A stretch of DNA of 64,000 nucleotides from Akkermansiaceae bacterium (GCA_025354565.1 JANXMQ010000220.1:1-64000), one strand, 5' to 3'. Shown: positions 29,631-37,774, counted from the first letter of the stretch. Made by a program: numbers and translations. The notes: generated from the letters alone by a model not told the origin.

Positions 29631-30158
29631 TCATGGCTGAAAGGAAACCGGCGGGGAAATGGCAGTCGAATACCGCTCGGCATATCCGGCCAAGAAATCC
29701 CAGCCGGGCGTGGTGCGATACTCCCAAGTAAGCTTCTCAGCGGGATATGTCTGGGTAATGGGCTGAATGATGGCGGCAACATCGGCGTCGGGAGCGACGC
29801 AGAAGTAGTAATGACGAAAGCCGCCAAATGTCTCGACGAGAATGGGCACGCCGCGAGGTGGTGAGTCGAACGCCGAAGTAATCGCAACGTCGAAATCTTC
29901 GAGCGTCTTGTTGTATTCGGGCTCGGGGCGGCCGTCAGGGTAGCGGTGGGTGAACTCGTGCGACACCACAGCAAGACGCGAGTAACGCTTGCGGTTGGTG
30001 GGCGTGTCCACGTTGGTTGGTCGCCGAAGATAGAGCGGAAAGGTCTCATACGTGTGGCCCGACCCAACCCAGTGGCGCTATGGACGAGAAAAACGCCAGA
30101 CGAGGAAGGCAACGAGTGCGATGACGGCGACGATACAGGCAATCTTCAAAGCGATCAT
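29631..30158 (-). pseudogene. Cassette gene for membrane-anchored DUF695-like protein with in-frame stop
   Basis: Translated from ATG 30158, the product begins MIALKIACIVAVIALVAFLV (a membrane anchor), reaches WRFSRP, meets TAG at 30078-30080, and then continues in the same frame with RHWVGSGHTYETFPLYLRR and a globular domain to 29631. The globular part (FGGFRHYYFCVAPDADVAAI, then LTWEYRTTPGWDFLAGY) resembles DUF695. Restart at a GTG (30011) could still give a 126-residue soluble piece. The start lies 22 bp after an attC-like site, as for a cassette gene. A sequencing error could also explain the stop. Confidence 0.6.
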
Positions 30159-30179
30159 TGGCGGACGGCGTTCTCATGC

Positions 30180-30272
30180 GCCTAACGACTCAAGCTCAGC
30201 GACCCGGCCCACGGGACGCCACGATTGCAACCGGGACGTAATGGCCGGGTTCGCTGCAGAGCATGGTTAGGC
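30180..30272 (-). other. attC-like recombination site 1
   Basis: Read on the minus strand, the site opens GCCTAACCATGCTCTGCAGCG and closes CGCTGAGCTTGAGTCGTTAGGC. The outer boxes fit the attC consensus RYYYAAC...GTTRRRY, and the inner arms are imperfectly complementary, as attC hairpins require. It lies between the stop of the DUF4190 gene (30280) and the start of the next gene (30158), the normal position in a cassette array. The core for recombination would be GTTAGGC at 30186-30180. Confidence 0.75.
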
Positions 30273-30279
30273 CACGGTC

Positions 30280-30564
30280 TCACTGCTGAATCCAATTCTG
30301 TCCATGAGCGCCTTGGTAAGCACCGATAGCAGAGTTGATGATGGTCAAAACTAGGCCGATGATACTCAAAGTAAGCCCGGCAACCGCCGTCCCTCGGCTC
30401 GTAGATTTCATGCCCTTCAGCGACATTACCAGTCCGACAATCGTGACGGGAAAGCCGAATAGCGGGAGAAACCAAGCGAGCATCCCGATGATGCCCAAAA
30501 CAAGTCCTGCCGTGGCTTTGCCTGTGGGGTTTTCTGTTGGAGTTGGTGAGGTGTTATTGTCCAT
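30280..30564 (-). CDS. DUF4190 small membrane protein (cassette gene)
   Basis: A 94-residue protein with a short Pro/Thr-rich N terminus and two membrane helices: ATAGLVLGIIGMLAWFLPLF...VTIVGLVMS and TAVAGLTLSIIGLVLTIINS. The repeated A.AGL.L.IIG pattern is typical of DUF4190. No enzymatic residues are evident. It starts 40 bp after an attC-like core (GTTAGAC at 30610-30604) and stops 8 bp before attC-like site 1, so it is a self-contained cassette of about 424 bp. Confidence 0.8.
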   Translation of the reverse strand: MDNNTSPTPTENPTGKATAGLVLGIIGMLAWFLPLFGFPVTIVGLVMSLKGMKSTSRGTAVAGLTLSIIGLVLTIINSAIGAYQGAHGQNWIQQ

Positions 30565-30603
30565 ATAGTTTGTAGTGTGTTGTGTTTGCTAAATAATCGA
30601 GCG

Positions 30604-30781
30604 GTCTAACATGTTATTCGATGACGAGTCGTGATGTTTTACGACTCGTCGCATAGCAAACTGGTTTTTGCCGATTCATAGGTGTAAACTGCGTGACTCA
30701 GCGTTTCCCGGCAAGGATCAATTTGCCGGGGAGTAACGATTACGAGCGGTGATTTCGGGCGACGCGTGCGGGTCTAGTGGC
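30604..30781 (-). repeat. Long repeat copy A, containing attC-like site 3
   Basis: A 176-bp block (30606-30781) matches 32075-32250 with six mismatches and no gaps. At its cassette-facing edge, 30604-30670 looks like an attC: GTTAGAC core on the minus strand, imperfect arms, and a perfect 10-bp stem GACGAGTCGT/ACGACTCGTC with an 8-base loop. The opposite box (GTTTTTG on plus, 30664) is degenerate. Further on, CCCGGCAA/TTGCCGGG forms a second perfect hairpin. The extra 110 bp would be the 3' end of the cassette carrying this attC. Confidence 0.8.
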
Positions 30782-31020
30782 TGTTTCCTCGGTGCCATAC
30801 TCCCAGCACGGAGGCATTGGGCGGGTCTTGGATTTGCACGTTCGCAGTGGTCCGATTTTTTCGGCGGACGGACCTCGCTATTTGATTTCTCCAATCGGCC
30901 TCGCGATTTGGCCTCTTTATTGAGGTGCACACGACTGCCGTAACTGTCCCGATTTTCGCCTCGCCCTTTTAACTGATTTCTTCACCGAAAAGTCGCTTTG
31001 AGGTGAGTATCATGCTGACC

Positions 31021-31446
31021 CTATTCGATCTTCAAATTTGAAAAATCTAGGCCCGACCCCGTCCATCCGCGTAGCGACGTTGGAGTTGAGCTGCCAGTCG
31101 GAACAACGCTCCTTGGAATGAGGATGAGAAGGCCCCACAAGAGGCTAGCGAGGCCAAGCCAAGCCGAAGCTACCGTTGCAGCGATGAGCGACTCTCGCCG
31201 GAGACTGAAATATGCTAGGACAACGTAGATGAGCAGACCCAAGCCGCAGACTACAGCAAAAAAAATCGCAATATAACGTCCGTGTATCGTGTCGTGAGAC
31301 ATAGCCACTAAGTCCCGCGTTGCCTGATATGGTAAGAGCACAAGCATATGTGTGCCTGTCGGAGTAACAAGTGAGCGGAGATAGCTGAGCAGGAAGATCA
31401 ACGCGGGAATCAACAAAATAGCGACAATGGCGAGTTTCTTTTTCAC
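31021..31446 (-). CDS. Polytopic membrane protein (cassette gene)
   Basis: A GTG start at 31446 gives 141 residues beginning VKKKLAIVAILLIPALIFLL, with about four membrane helices, including IAIFFAVVCGLGLLIYVVLA and TVASAWLGLASLLWGLLILI. The family is not recognised. The start lies 27 bp after the core of attC-like site 2 and overlaps the stop of the preceding frame in GTGA. About 240 bp without a gene follow its stop before repeat copy A. Confidence 0.65.
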   Translation of the reverse strand: MKKKLAIVAILLIPALIFLLSYLRSLVTPTGTHMLVLLPYQATRDLVAMSHDTIHGRYIAIFFAVVCGLGLLIYVVLAYFSLRRESLIAATVASAWLGLASLLWGLLILIPRSVVPTGSSTPTSLRGWTGSGLDFSNLKIE

Positions 31447-31838
31447 GATTTCAGAGAAGCGCTCGGCGAGTCGCCTAACGACCCCAAGCTCAGCGACGGC
31501 AGAGTGCGGCGCGGCATGGTGGGCGGCAAGGCGTCGGCGGAAGCAGGTGCCGTGACGCACGGAGCAGTTCGCTGCAGCGCATGGTTAGCGAAGGATTCAA
31601 TTCTGTTTTGCTCAGGTTTAGTTGACTGAAGCTTTGCGGCTCTGATGACGGTTGCGACGAACGCGCAAATACAAACTGCGGGAGCAACCTGCAAATACGT
31701 CCATTCGATTCCGGATCCCTGGAAGCCAGCCCCGCCGGGTTGGGATTGCAGTGTCCGCACAAACAACGTGTGCATAGTAATCGTCGTGAAGTATGCCGTT
31801 ACGAAAACGTAGAAATATGAGGATAGAAACTTCTTCAT
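31443..31838 (-). CDS. Small membrane protein whose frame reads through an attC site
   Basis: The 131-residue frame begins MKKFLSSYFYVFVTAYFTTI and has a second hydrophobic stretch (VAPAVCICAFVATVIRAA). From about residue 83 it runs through attC-like site 2, which gives the tail NHALQRTAPCVTAPASADAL. It ends with TGA at 31445-31443, overlapping the GTG start of the next cassette gene. NHALQRT-type tails are a known sign of attC translated as protein. The native domain is therefore probably only the first 80-85 residues. Confidence 0.6.
   Translation of the reverse strand: MKKFLSSYFYVFVTAYFTTITMHTLFVRTLQSQPGGAGFQGSGIEWTYLQVAPAVCICAFVATVIRAAKLQSTKPEQNRIESFANHALQRTAPCVTAPASADALPPTMPRRTLPSLSLGSLGDSPSASLKS
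31473..31590 (-). other. attC-like recombination site 2
   Basis: On the minus strand it opens CGCTAACCATGCGCTGCAGCG and closes CGCTGAGCTTGGGGTCGTTAGG. Both arms closely match site 1, so the two sites are homologous. The opening box CGCTAAC departs from RYYYAAC at its first two bases, while the GTTAGGC core is perfect. The site is longer (118 bp) than site 1 (93 bp), with the variable centre differing, as expected of attC sites. Confidence 0.72.
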
Positions 31839-31878
31839 GGGTGTAGTTGATGGCGCTTTGTTGGTGCGTGGAAGGTGC

Positions 31879-32052
31879 TTATCTGAATGTAAGCAACGAC
31901 ATTATTGCTGCGGCCAACACGAGCGCGCCGACGGCTGCGATAAGAAATTGACGTCGCTGCAATGCGGTAGCTGTTTGATAGCGACGAACCGTGAAAGCAA
32001 TTGCGAACAGCGAGAGGACAACGAAAAATATAATGAGGGATAAGTCTTTCAT
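31879..32052 (-). CDS. 57-residue two-helix membrane protein (cassette gene)
   Basis: The frame from ATG 32052 to TAA 31879 encodes MKDLSLIIFFVVLSLFAIAF, then TVRRYQTATALQRRQ, then FLIAAVGALVLAAAIMSLLT-FR. That gives two membrane helices joined by a basic loop. It begins 20 bp after an attC-like core (GTTAGGC at 32079-32073), the usual cassette spacing. No homologue is recognised. It shares a cassette with the 131-residue frame that follows. Confidence 0.55.
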   Translation of the reverse strand: MKDLSLIIFFVVLSLFAIAFTVRRYQTATALQRRQFLIAAVGALVLAAAIMSLLTFR

Positions 32053-32072
32053 TGCAGATGATGCGCGGAGTC

Positions 32073-32250
32073 GCCTAACATGTTATTCGATGACGAGTCG
32101 TGATGTTTTACGACTCGTCGCAAAGCAAACTGGTTTTGGTCGATTCATAGGTGGAAACTGCGTGACTCAGCGTTTCCCGGCAAGGATAAATTTGCCGGGG
32201 AGTAACGATTACGAGCGGTGATATCGGGCGACGCGTGCGGGTCTAGTGGC
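32073..32250 (-). repeat. Long repeat copy B, containing attC-like site 4
   Basis: Positions 32075-32250 match copy A (30606-30781) at 170 of 176 positions by eye. The same 10-bp and 8-bp perfect hairpins are present. The core facing the cassettes is GTTAGGC (32079-32073, minus). The opposite degenerate box is GTTTTGG at 32133. The cassette that should lie upstream on the minus strand has no recognisable gene in 32251-32687. Confidence 0.8.
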
Positions 32251-32687
32251 GGAGGCTCGAGGCGGGGCGGTGAACATCGAAGGGAAGAGGCCGGGATGCA
32301 CCTGTCCGTTATGACAGTTTCCCTATGACAGTTTCCCAGACAAAAGGTAGTCCCCCCATATCCTAAGAGGATCGCAGTGCCTAAATCATAAGCGGGGGTC
32401 TGAAGTGAATGGGGTCAGCTTACAGGGTCAATCCTGTAACGAGATGGCGAGTCGCCCCGCGCTCCATTCGAGGGGGCGTTAGAGTGTTTGGGGGATGTGC
32501 TTGCCGGTGAGCGGGATGGTGCGGCATCGGAGGTCGTGAGCTGCCGGACTTGCGCCCGTAGCGGTGAATTCCGCCGTCGGCAAGATCAGCGAGGGTTGAA
32601 GTTTTTGCCGGGCTGCTTGCCATACGGTTACTTGGAATTTCCCGTTTCCACTTGCGCCGTGCTGGACGCGGGCTTATCGCCGCGCAC
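32251..32687. other. Gene-free region with tandem repeat and hairpin
   Basis: No convincing gene. ATGACAGTTTCCC occurs twice in tandem at 32311-32323 and 32325-32337. A stretch from GTAACG (32434) to CGTTAG (32482) is an imperfect inverted repeat of about 50 bp ending in GTTAGAG and might be a decayed attC-like site. GGGGTCAGCTTACAGG near 32410 resembles debris seen beside small REP-type repeats. The region marks the end of the cassette array. Confidence 0.4.
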
Positions 32688-33275
32688 ATGAATGCCCGAG
32701 CCGCCTGCCTGCTTGCCAGCGTTGTGATGCTTTCCCAGTGCGAGAAAAAAAAGGAAATCACCGTCACTGAAATCCGTGCGGCGACGACCCGCGACGCTGC
32801 GCCCAAGCTATTTGCGACCAGCGACGAACGCTTCCGCGATGCCAAGCCGAGTCCGGTCCAAGGAGATACTCCTGCTACTTGGTTGACGGTCCCGGCCACC
32901 CAGATGCGCTTGCTGAACTACCGTTTCGGCGACAGCGGCTTGGGCGAGGTCTGGGTGTCCATGTCCCAAGGTTCTGTGTTGGATAATGCGAACCGCTGGC
33001 TCAAACAGTTCGGCGCGAGTCCGCTTGATCCCGCAGCTCTGGGGAAACTGCCGACCCTTGCCATCGCCGGTGCGGATGGCGTTTTCGTGACAGCGGCGGG
33101 TGATTACGCGGGCGGCATGGGCGCACCGCCGAAGCCGGGTTTCGCGCTTGCTGGCGTCGTTGCGACGGTGGATGGGAAGATTCTCACGGTGAAAATGATC
33201 GGCCCCAAAGCCGAGGTGGAAGCCGCGAAACCGGTGTTCGAGACCTTCGCCAAAAGCCTCCGCATGGCTGAATGA
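32688..33275 (+). CDS. Lipoprotein of unknown function upstream of ResB
   Basis: The ATG at 32688 gives a lipoprotein signal MNARAACLLASVVMLSQCEK with the lipobox LSQC. The mature protein (about 175 residues) contains WLTVPATQMRLLNYRFGDSG and VWVSMSQGSVLDNANRWLKQ, a pattern I associate with small envelope proteins encoded next to cytochrome c maturation genes in this phylum, though no named domain is certain. Its stop overlaps the ResB start in ATGA, so they are probably coupled. Confidence 0.78.
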   Translation: MNARAACLLASVVMLSQCEKKKEITVTEIRAATTRDAAPKLFATSDERFRDAKPSPVQGDTPATWLTVPATQMRLLNYRFGDSGLGEVWVSMSQGSVLDNANRWLKQFGASPLDPAALGKLPTLAIAGADGVFVTAAGDYAGGMGAPPKPGFALAGVVATVDGKILTVKMIGPKAEVEAAKPVFETFAKSLRMAE

Positions 33276-34564
33276 TTGAGCCCGGAAATTCCGTATCCCG
33301 CCCCGCCCTTCAGTTCATGGATATTTCAAAAACGCCACCACCGCTCAAAGCTCCTAGGTCGATGCTTGGAAAAATCTTCGACGTGCTTTCCGGGTTCGGT
33401 CTCGCCACGATCACCCTGATCCTGCTCGGGTTGTTGACTTGGTTTGCCACGTTGGAACAGGTCGATAACGGTCTCTATCCGACGCTCAATAAGTATTTTG
33501 CGACCGACTGGGGCCATATTTTCGTTTTGCCGGAACTCTACATCAACGGCAAGTATGTGCCAGTGCCACCCCTGCCGGGCGGCTATTTCGTCTGCGCCGT
33601 GCTGTTGGTGAATCTCATCCTCGGCGGCATCATCCGCATCAGGAAGGGCTGGAATCACTTCGGCAATCTCGTCGCCCACTTCGGCATCATTTTCATGCTC
33701 TTGGGCGCGGGCGTGACCTATCATTTTTCCGAGCGTGGCAACATGGCAGTGTCGGAAGGGGAGTCGAGCAATGTGGCGGAGGATTACTTTGAATACGTGG
33801 TCGAAGTGGCGGAAATCAAGGAGGGTAAAGTCGAGCAAATCCACGTCATCCGCGGCAAGGACATCGACGATCTCGCCGCCGGAAATCTCCGCACGTTCCG
33901 GTTGCCGGACTTTCCCTTTGATCTGGAAATCAGCGGCTATCTGCCAAACGCGGTTCCAGTCTCCGCAACCGAGCGGGCACCGGACCAGGGGCAACTCATC
34001 GCTGACGGCTATTTCCTGATGGAGAAGCCCAAGCCCGCCAAGCCCGAGCCAGCCGAGCAATATACGGCTGCCTGCTATGCCCGGATTCTCCCGCGCGATG
34101 CCGGGAAATCCGCGCCATTCATTCTAGCAGGCGCGAGTTTTCACCCGTTTTCTTATCGCATTCAAGACCGTACTTTCACTGTGGATATGCGCAAACGGCT
34201 GTGGCCCATGCCATTCACCTTGACGCTGAACCACTTCACCGCAGCCTTCCATGCGGGCACGATGCGGCCATCCAAGTTTGTAAGCGAGGTCACCCGCAGC
34301 GAGAGCGGCGGCGAGGCGAAAGTGACGATCCAGATGAACGAGCCGATGCGCTACGAAGGTCTCACGTTTTTCCAAGCCAGCTATGGCCCGCCCGGCGCAG
34401 GTCCGGGAGAGAAAATGTATTCGGTGTTTGAGGTTGTTAGGAATCCTGCCGACCAGTGGCCGAAGTACAGTCTCATCATCGTCGCCGTCGGCATGTTCAT
34501 CACCTTCATGATCAAACTCGTTTCCTTCCTCACCGCAGGTTCACGCAAGCAACGCCATGTCTAA
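33272..34564 (+). CDS. ResB-like cytochrome c biogenesis protein
   Basis: The 430-residue membrane protein has helices at about 40-65 (VLSGFGLATITLILLGLLTW), 100-120, 130-155 (LVAHFGIIFMLLGAGVTYHF) and near the C terminus (SLIIVAVGMFITFMIKLVSF), separated by a large periplasmic domain containing LTFFQASYGPPGAGPG. This is the ResB/Ccs1 layout of system II, which supplies reduced apocytochrome to CcsA for heme attachment. It overlaps ccsA by 8 bp. Confidence 0.88.
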   Translation: MIEPGNSVSRPALQFMDISKTPPPLKAPRSMLGKIFDVLSGFGLATITLILLGLLTWFATLEQVDNGLYPTLNKYFATDWGHIFVLPELYINGKYVPVPPLPGGYFVCAVLLVNLILGGIIRIRKGWNHFGNLVAHFGIIFMLLGAGVTYHFSERGNMAVSEGESSNVAEDYFEYVVEVAEIKEGKVEQIHVIRGKDIDDLAAGNLRTFRLPDFPFDLEISGYLPNAVPVSATERAPDQGQLIADGYFLMEKPKPAKPEPAEQYTAACYARILPRDAGKSAPFILAGASFHPFSYRIQDRTFTVDMRKRLWPMPFTLTLNHFTAAFHAGTMRPSKFVSEVTRSESGGEAKVTIQMNEPMRYEGLTFFQASYGPPGAGPGEKMYSVFEVVRNPADQWPKYSLIIVAVGMFITFMIKLVSFLTAGSRKQRHV

Positions 34565-36539
34565 TAATTCCTCAAAAGTCGGACGCTGGATCGCCGCCGG
34601 ACTCGCCTTGTTAGGGTTGGCTGCGGTGTTCTATAATCTCGTGATCGACAATATGCCGAAAGGCGAGATCCGGCAGATTGCGAACTATACAGCCTGGAAT
34701 AAGGAAACCCTCAAGATCGCGGAAACCATCCCCGTGCAGGACGGTGGCCGCATCAAGCCATTATCTACTTTTGGCGGATTTAAAATGCTAAGTTTGCATG
34801 GCGCACGATCCATGGAAATCAAGGATGGCAGTGGCAAACCCGTGAAAATCACGCCGATCGGCTGGATGATGGATACCTTGTTCCGGCCCTTGCTTGCGAT
34901 CAAACTGCCCACCTTCCGGATCGACAACTCTGCCGTGCTCGAAGCCATCGGTGTGACCGTAGGCAACAAGCGTGATCGCTACAGTTATGCGGACATCGAG
35001 CCGGGCCGCGAGAAGCTCATTGAGCTCGCTAAATCGTATGAAGCCATCGAGAAAGGAAAGCGCGATCCGGTGCAGGATCAACTGATCGCACTGGCCTATA
35101 ATTTCCGCGAGTATGAAAGTTTGTTAGGTTATTTTGGCTTTGCCCGCACTGGCGTGGAGCTGCGTGGTTCCGGCAAAAACGGTGGTCCGGACCAACGTGC
35201 TGACATCAGCGCGGTCATGCTGACGGTGCCGCAAATCCGGGAATCGGTTGCACAAACCACCGCCCAAGGGCTGCCGATGGATGCACACATCCAAAGTCTG
35301 ATGGAGCAAGTGATCGACGCTGCGAATAATGCCAAATTCGGCATCATCATTTTGCCGCCCGCAGATCCCGAGGAGAAAATCTGGTTCAGTGCTGGCAATG
35401 CCATCGCAAGTTCCATTGGCGCTGCCAAGCAAAGCCCGCAGCTCGCCATTCACGACATCAAGATGCTCGAAACTACCGCCCGAGCCGTCGAGGAAGACGA
35501 GGGGGATTTCCGCACCAAGCTCACGACCCTGCGGGATGATTTGGTCAAACGCGCCGAAGCGCGCGGCGACTATAAACATATCGCCCTAGAGGTCGATTTC
35601 TACCGGATGAATTGGTTTCTCAATGCGCTCGCTTTCTATATCTTGGCATCCATCACCGCCCTCGCCATGTGGACTCTTGGCGCAGGAACGGCGGGACGCG
35701 TGCTGTTTTGGATCACCCTCGCGGCCACCGTCACGGGACTTGTATTATGTATCGTTCCCATCGTGCAGCGCTGTATCATCATGCAGCGTCCGCCCGTGGG
35801 AAATTTGTATGACACTATCATTTTCATCGCCGCCAATGTTGTGCTTTTCTCGTTGATCATCGAGTGGATGACCCGCCGCCGATTCGCGCTTGGGATTGCG
35901 CCTATTCTCGGCACTTTGTTAATCATTCTCGCTCGCCGCTTCGAGGTGGGTGATGCCAATGACAATATGGATCCGTTGGTGGCGGTATTGAATTCCAACT
36001 ACTGGCTGACTATTCACGTCCTCACCATTACCTTGGGTTATGCCGCTGGCTTGCTCAGTGCGTTTCTATCATTTATTTATCTACTTACGCGCGGTTTGAG
36101 ATTGTTCGACGACGATCGCGACATGCGCCGCTTTTTCACCCGCGCCGTGTACGGGATGGTTTGTTTAACACTTTTCCTCGCACTCGTCGGCACCGTGCTT
36201 GGTGGGATTTGGGCGAATGATTCTTGGGGCCGTTTCTGGGGTTGGGATCCCAAGGAGAACGGGGCACTACTCATCGTGCTTTGGACGCTCTCGATCCTCC
36301 ACGCTCGCCTCGGCGGCTATATCAAGGAATGGGGCCTGCATTTCGCCGCCGTGTTTACCGGGGCGGTGGTGACGTTTTCCTGGTGGCATGTGAATTTCCT
36401 CAACACCGGCCTGCACAGTTACGGCTTCACGACTCAGAAAGGCACACTCTGGATTTTTTACGGCGTCATCCTCGCCATCCTTCTCTTTGGCGTGATCGTC
36501 CAGGCTCTTGAAAAAAATAGGCTGGGTCGGAAATCCTAG
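34557..36539 (+). CDS. ccsA: CcsA/ResC heme lyase subunit of cytochrome c maturation
   Basis: A 660-residue protein with an N-terminal helix, a periplasmic domain of about 320 residues, and a C-terminal multi-helix CcsA domain with the tryptophan-rich heme-handling motif WGRFWGWDPKENGALL. Histidines in TIHVLTITLGYAAG and SWWHVNFLNTG fit the external and internal heme ligands. With ResB it forms the system II synthetase that attaches heme to CXXCH sites. The large N-terminal domain is longer than in plastid CcsA. Confidence 0.92.
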   Translation: MSNNSSKVGRWIAAGLALLGLAAVFYNLVIDNMPKGEIRQIANYTAWNKETLKIAETIPVQDGGRIKPLSTFGGFKMLSLHGARSMEIKDGSGKPVKITPIGWMMDTLFRPLLAIKLPTFRIDNSAVLEAIGVTVGNKRDRYSYADIEPGREKLIELAKSYEAIEKGKRDPVQDQLIALAYNFREYESLLGYFGFARTGVELRGSGKNGGPDQRADISAVMLTVPQIRESVAQTTAQGLPMDAHIQSLMEQVIDAANNAKFGIIILPPADPEEKIWFSAGNAIASSIGAAKQSPQLAIHDIKMLETTARAVEEDEGDFRTKLTTLRDDLVKRAEARGDYKHIALEVDFYRMNWFLNALAFYILASITALAMWTLGAGTAGRVLFWITLAATVTGLVLCIVPIVQRCIIMQRPPVGNLYDTIIFIAANVVLFSLIIEWMTRRRFALGIAPILGTLLIILARRFEVGDANDNMDPLVAVLNSNYWLTIHVLTITLGYAAGLLSAFLSFIYLLTRGLRLFDDDRDMRRFFTRAVYGMVCLTLFLALVGTVLGGIWANDSWGRFWGWDPKENGALLIVLWTLSILHARLGGYIKEWGLHFAAVFTGAVVTFSWWHVNFLNTGLHSYGFTTQKGTLWIFYGVILAILLFGVIVQALEKNRLGRKS

Positions 36540-36643
36540 CGCGTACGAGTGCGAGAGGGTTCGGCCAGTTTGCGCCCGCCCGTTGCGGATTTTTCCGGGA
36601 TGGTGAGGCTTGCAGTCTGGAGATGGCAAAGGCAGGGTGAGGC

Positions 36644-37774
36644 GTGACCGAGACCCGTGAGAATGCCCGCCGATGGAGCGGCTATGTTTGCCCGGATTGC
36701 CGGTTCGTGTTTCGCGTGCCGCGGGATCATGACGGGCGGGGGATCGTTTGCCCGAGCTGCCGACGAATGTTGCGGATTCCGGGAGTGGCCGACACGCCGC
36801 CGCCGCTGTTAGCGACCCTGCGGCGGACGGTGGAGGAGCCTGCGGCCATGCCGGACCAAAGGGTGGCGAGGAAGCGGCGGATCGGTGGGAATGATGGCAC
36901 TCCGTGGAACCACTCGTGGGATCTGCCTGCCCTGTGGGCTTCCCGCGTAATCGACAAGCGGCAATGGCGGATATTATGGCTCGGTGGCGGAGTGTTCTCA
37001 TTAATCGTCGCGGCAGTGGCAGTTTCGATGATTGGTGGGCGCAAGGCGGCGGCGCAGATTGCCGCTCCGCAGGGCGTGTCCTTGGTGGTTGTTCCAGCCC
37101 CGGACAAGGTCGCCCCGCAGATTCAAGAACGCACGGAGGCGTCGATCCTCGCGGAGATTGAACCGCTGGCACGAAAATTTCTAGAGGCAAGGACAGTGGC
37201 TGAGCTGTTGCCGTTGGTCCGCAACCCAGCAGTGGCGGCAGATCGGATGAAGGCGTTTTATCCTAATGGAAAAGTCGCGGCTCCGGGGATGGCCTGGTTC
37301 AACTCGGGCGGTGTCACCTCGGCCCGGGGGAAATTCCGGGCGTTGATTGTCACGACCGGTGATCAGTTAGAAAAGCAGATCGCCTTCTTCGATACGCCGC
37401 AGGGGATGAAGGTGGACTGGGAAAGCTGGGTGGGCTGGTCGGACATTTCCTGGGAGCGGTTCATGACAGAACGGCCAGTCACCGGGCATGTGTTCCGGGT
37501 CACGCTGTCGCCGGTGGAATACTACAATTTCGGATTTTCCGACGAGGAGAAATGGCAGTCCTACCGGATGGAATCGCCGAACCATGAACACGCGCTTTAC
37601 GGCTATGTGGAGCGGGGATCGAAGTTGGCTGAGCGGATTCGTCCGGCACCGGATGTGAAGAACATGGAGCTGATCGTTTCATTGAAATATCCCGTCGGCG
37701 CAACATCAAGCGGACAGGTGGAAATCGAGCGCTTCGTGAACGAAGGCTGGGTGCAAGAGGAGGCCGGGCCATGA
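36644..37774 (+). CDS. Zinc-ribbon single-pass membrane protein (paralogue of 23744 gene)
   Basis: A GTG start gives a 376-residue protein with an N-terminal zinc ribbon (CPDCRFVFRVPRDHDGRGIVCPSC), a linker, one membrane helix (LGGGVFSLIVAAVAVSMIGG) and an extracytoplasmic domain starting ILAEIEPLARKFLEARTVAE. The same order and a similar helix-opening segment occur in the protein at 23744-25237. Function unknown. It overlaps the next gene in ATGA, so the two probably act together. Confidence 0.78.
   Translation: MTETRENARRWSGYVCPDCRFVFRVPRDHDGRGIVCPSCRRMLRIPGVADTPPPLLATLRRTVEEPAAMPDQRVARKRRIGGNDGTPWNHSWDLPALWASRVIDKRQWRILWLGGGVFSLIVAAVAVSMIGGRKAAAQIAAPQGVSLVVVPAPDKVAPQIQERTEASILAEIEPLARKFLEARTVAELLPLVRNPAVAADRMKAFYPNGKVAAPGMAWFNSGGVTSARGKFRALIVTTGDQLEKQIAFFDTPQGMKVDWESWVGWSDISWERFMTERPVTGHVFRVTLSPVEYYNFGFSDEEKWQSYRMESPNHEHALYGYVERGSKLAERIRPAPDVKNMELIVSLKYPVGATSSGQVEIERFVNEGWVQEEAGP

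Noticed and set aside
29408-30142. Minus-strand 244-aa frame overlapping the DUF695-like cassette gene
   Set aside because: Different frame from the one encoding the membrane helix and DUF695-like domain; Ser/Pro-rich and typical of a shadow frame.
30606-32250. The two long repeats as ends of a CRISPR array or as IS terminal repeats
   Set aside because: Only two direct copies with genes between, no short regular spacers and no transposase; attC-like structure explains the edges better.
32488-32691. Plus-strand 67-aa frame between the cassette array and the lipoprotein
   Set aside because: No domain, odd composition and it overlaps the lipoprotein start.
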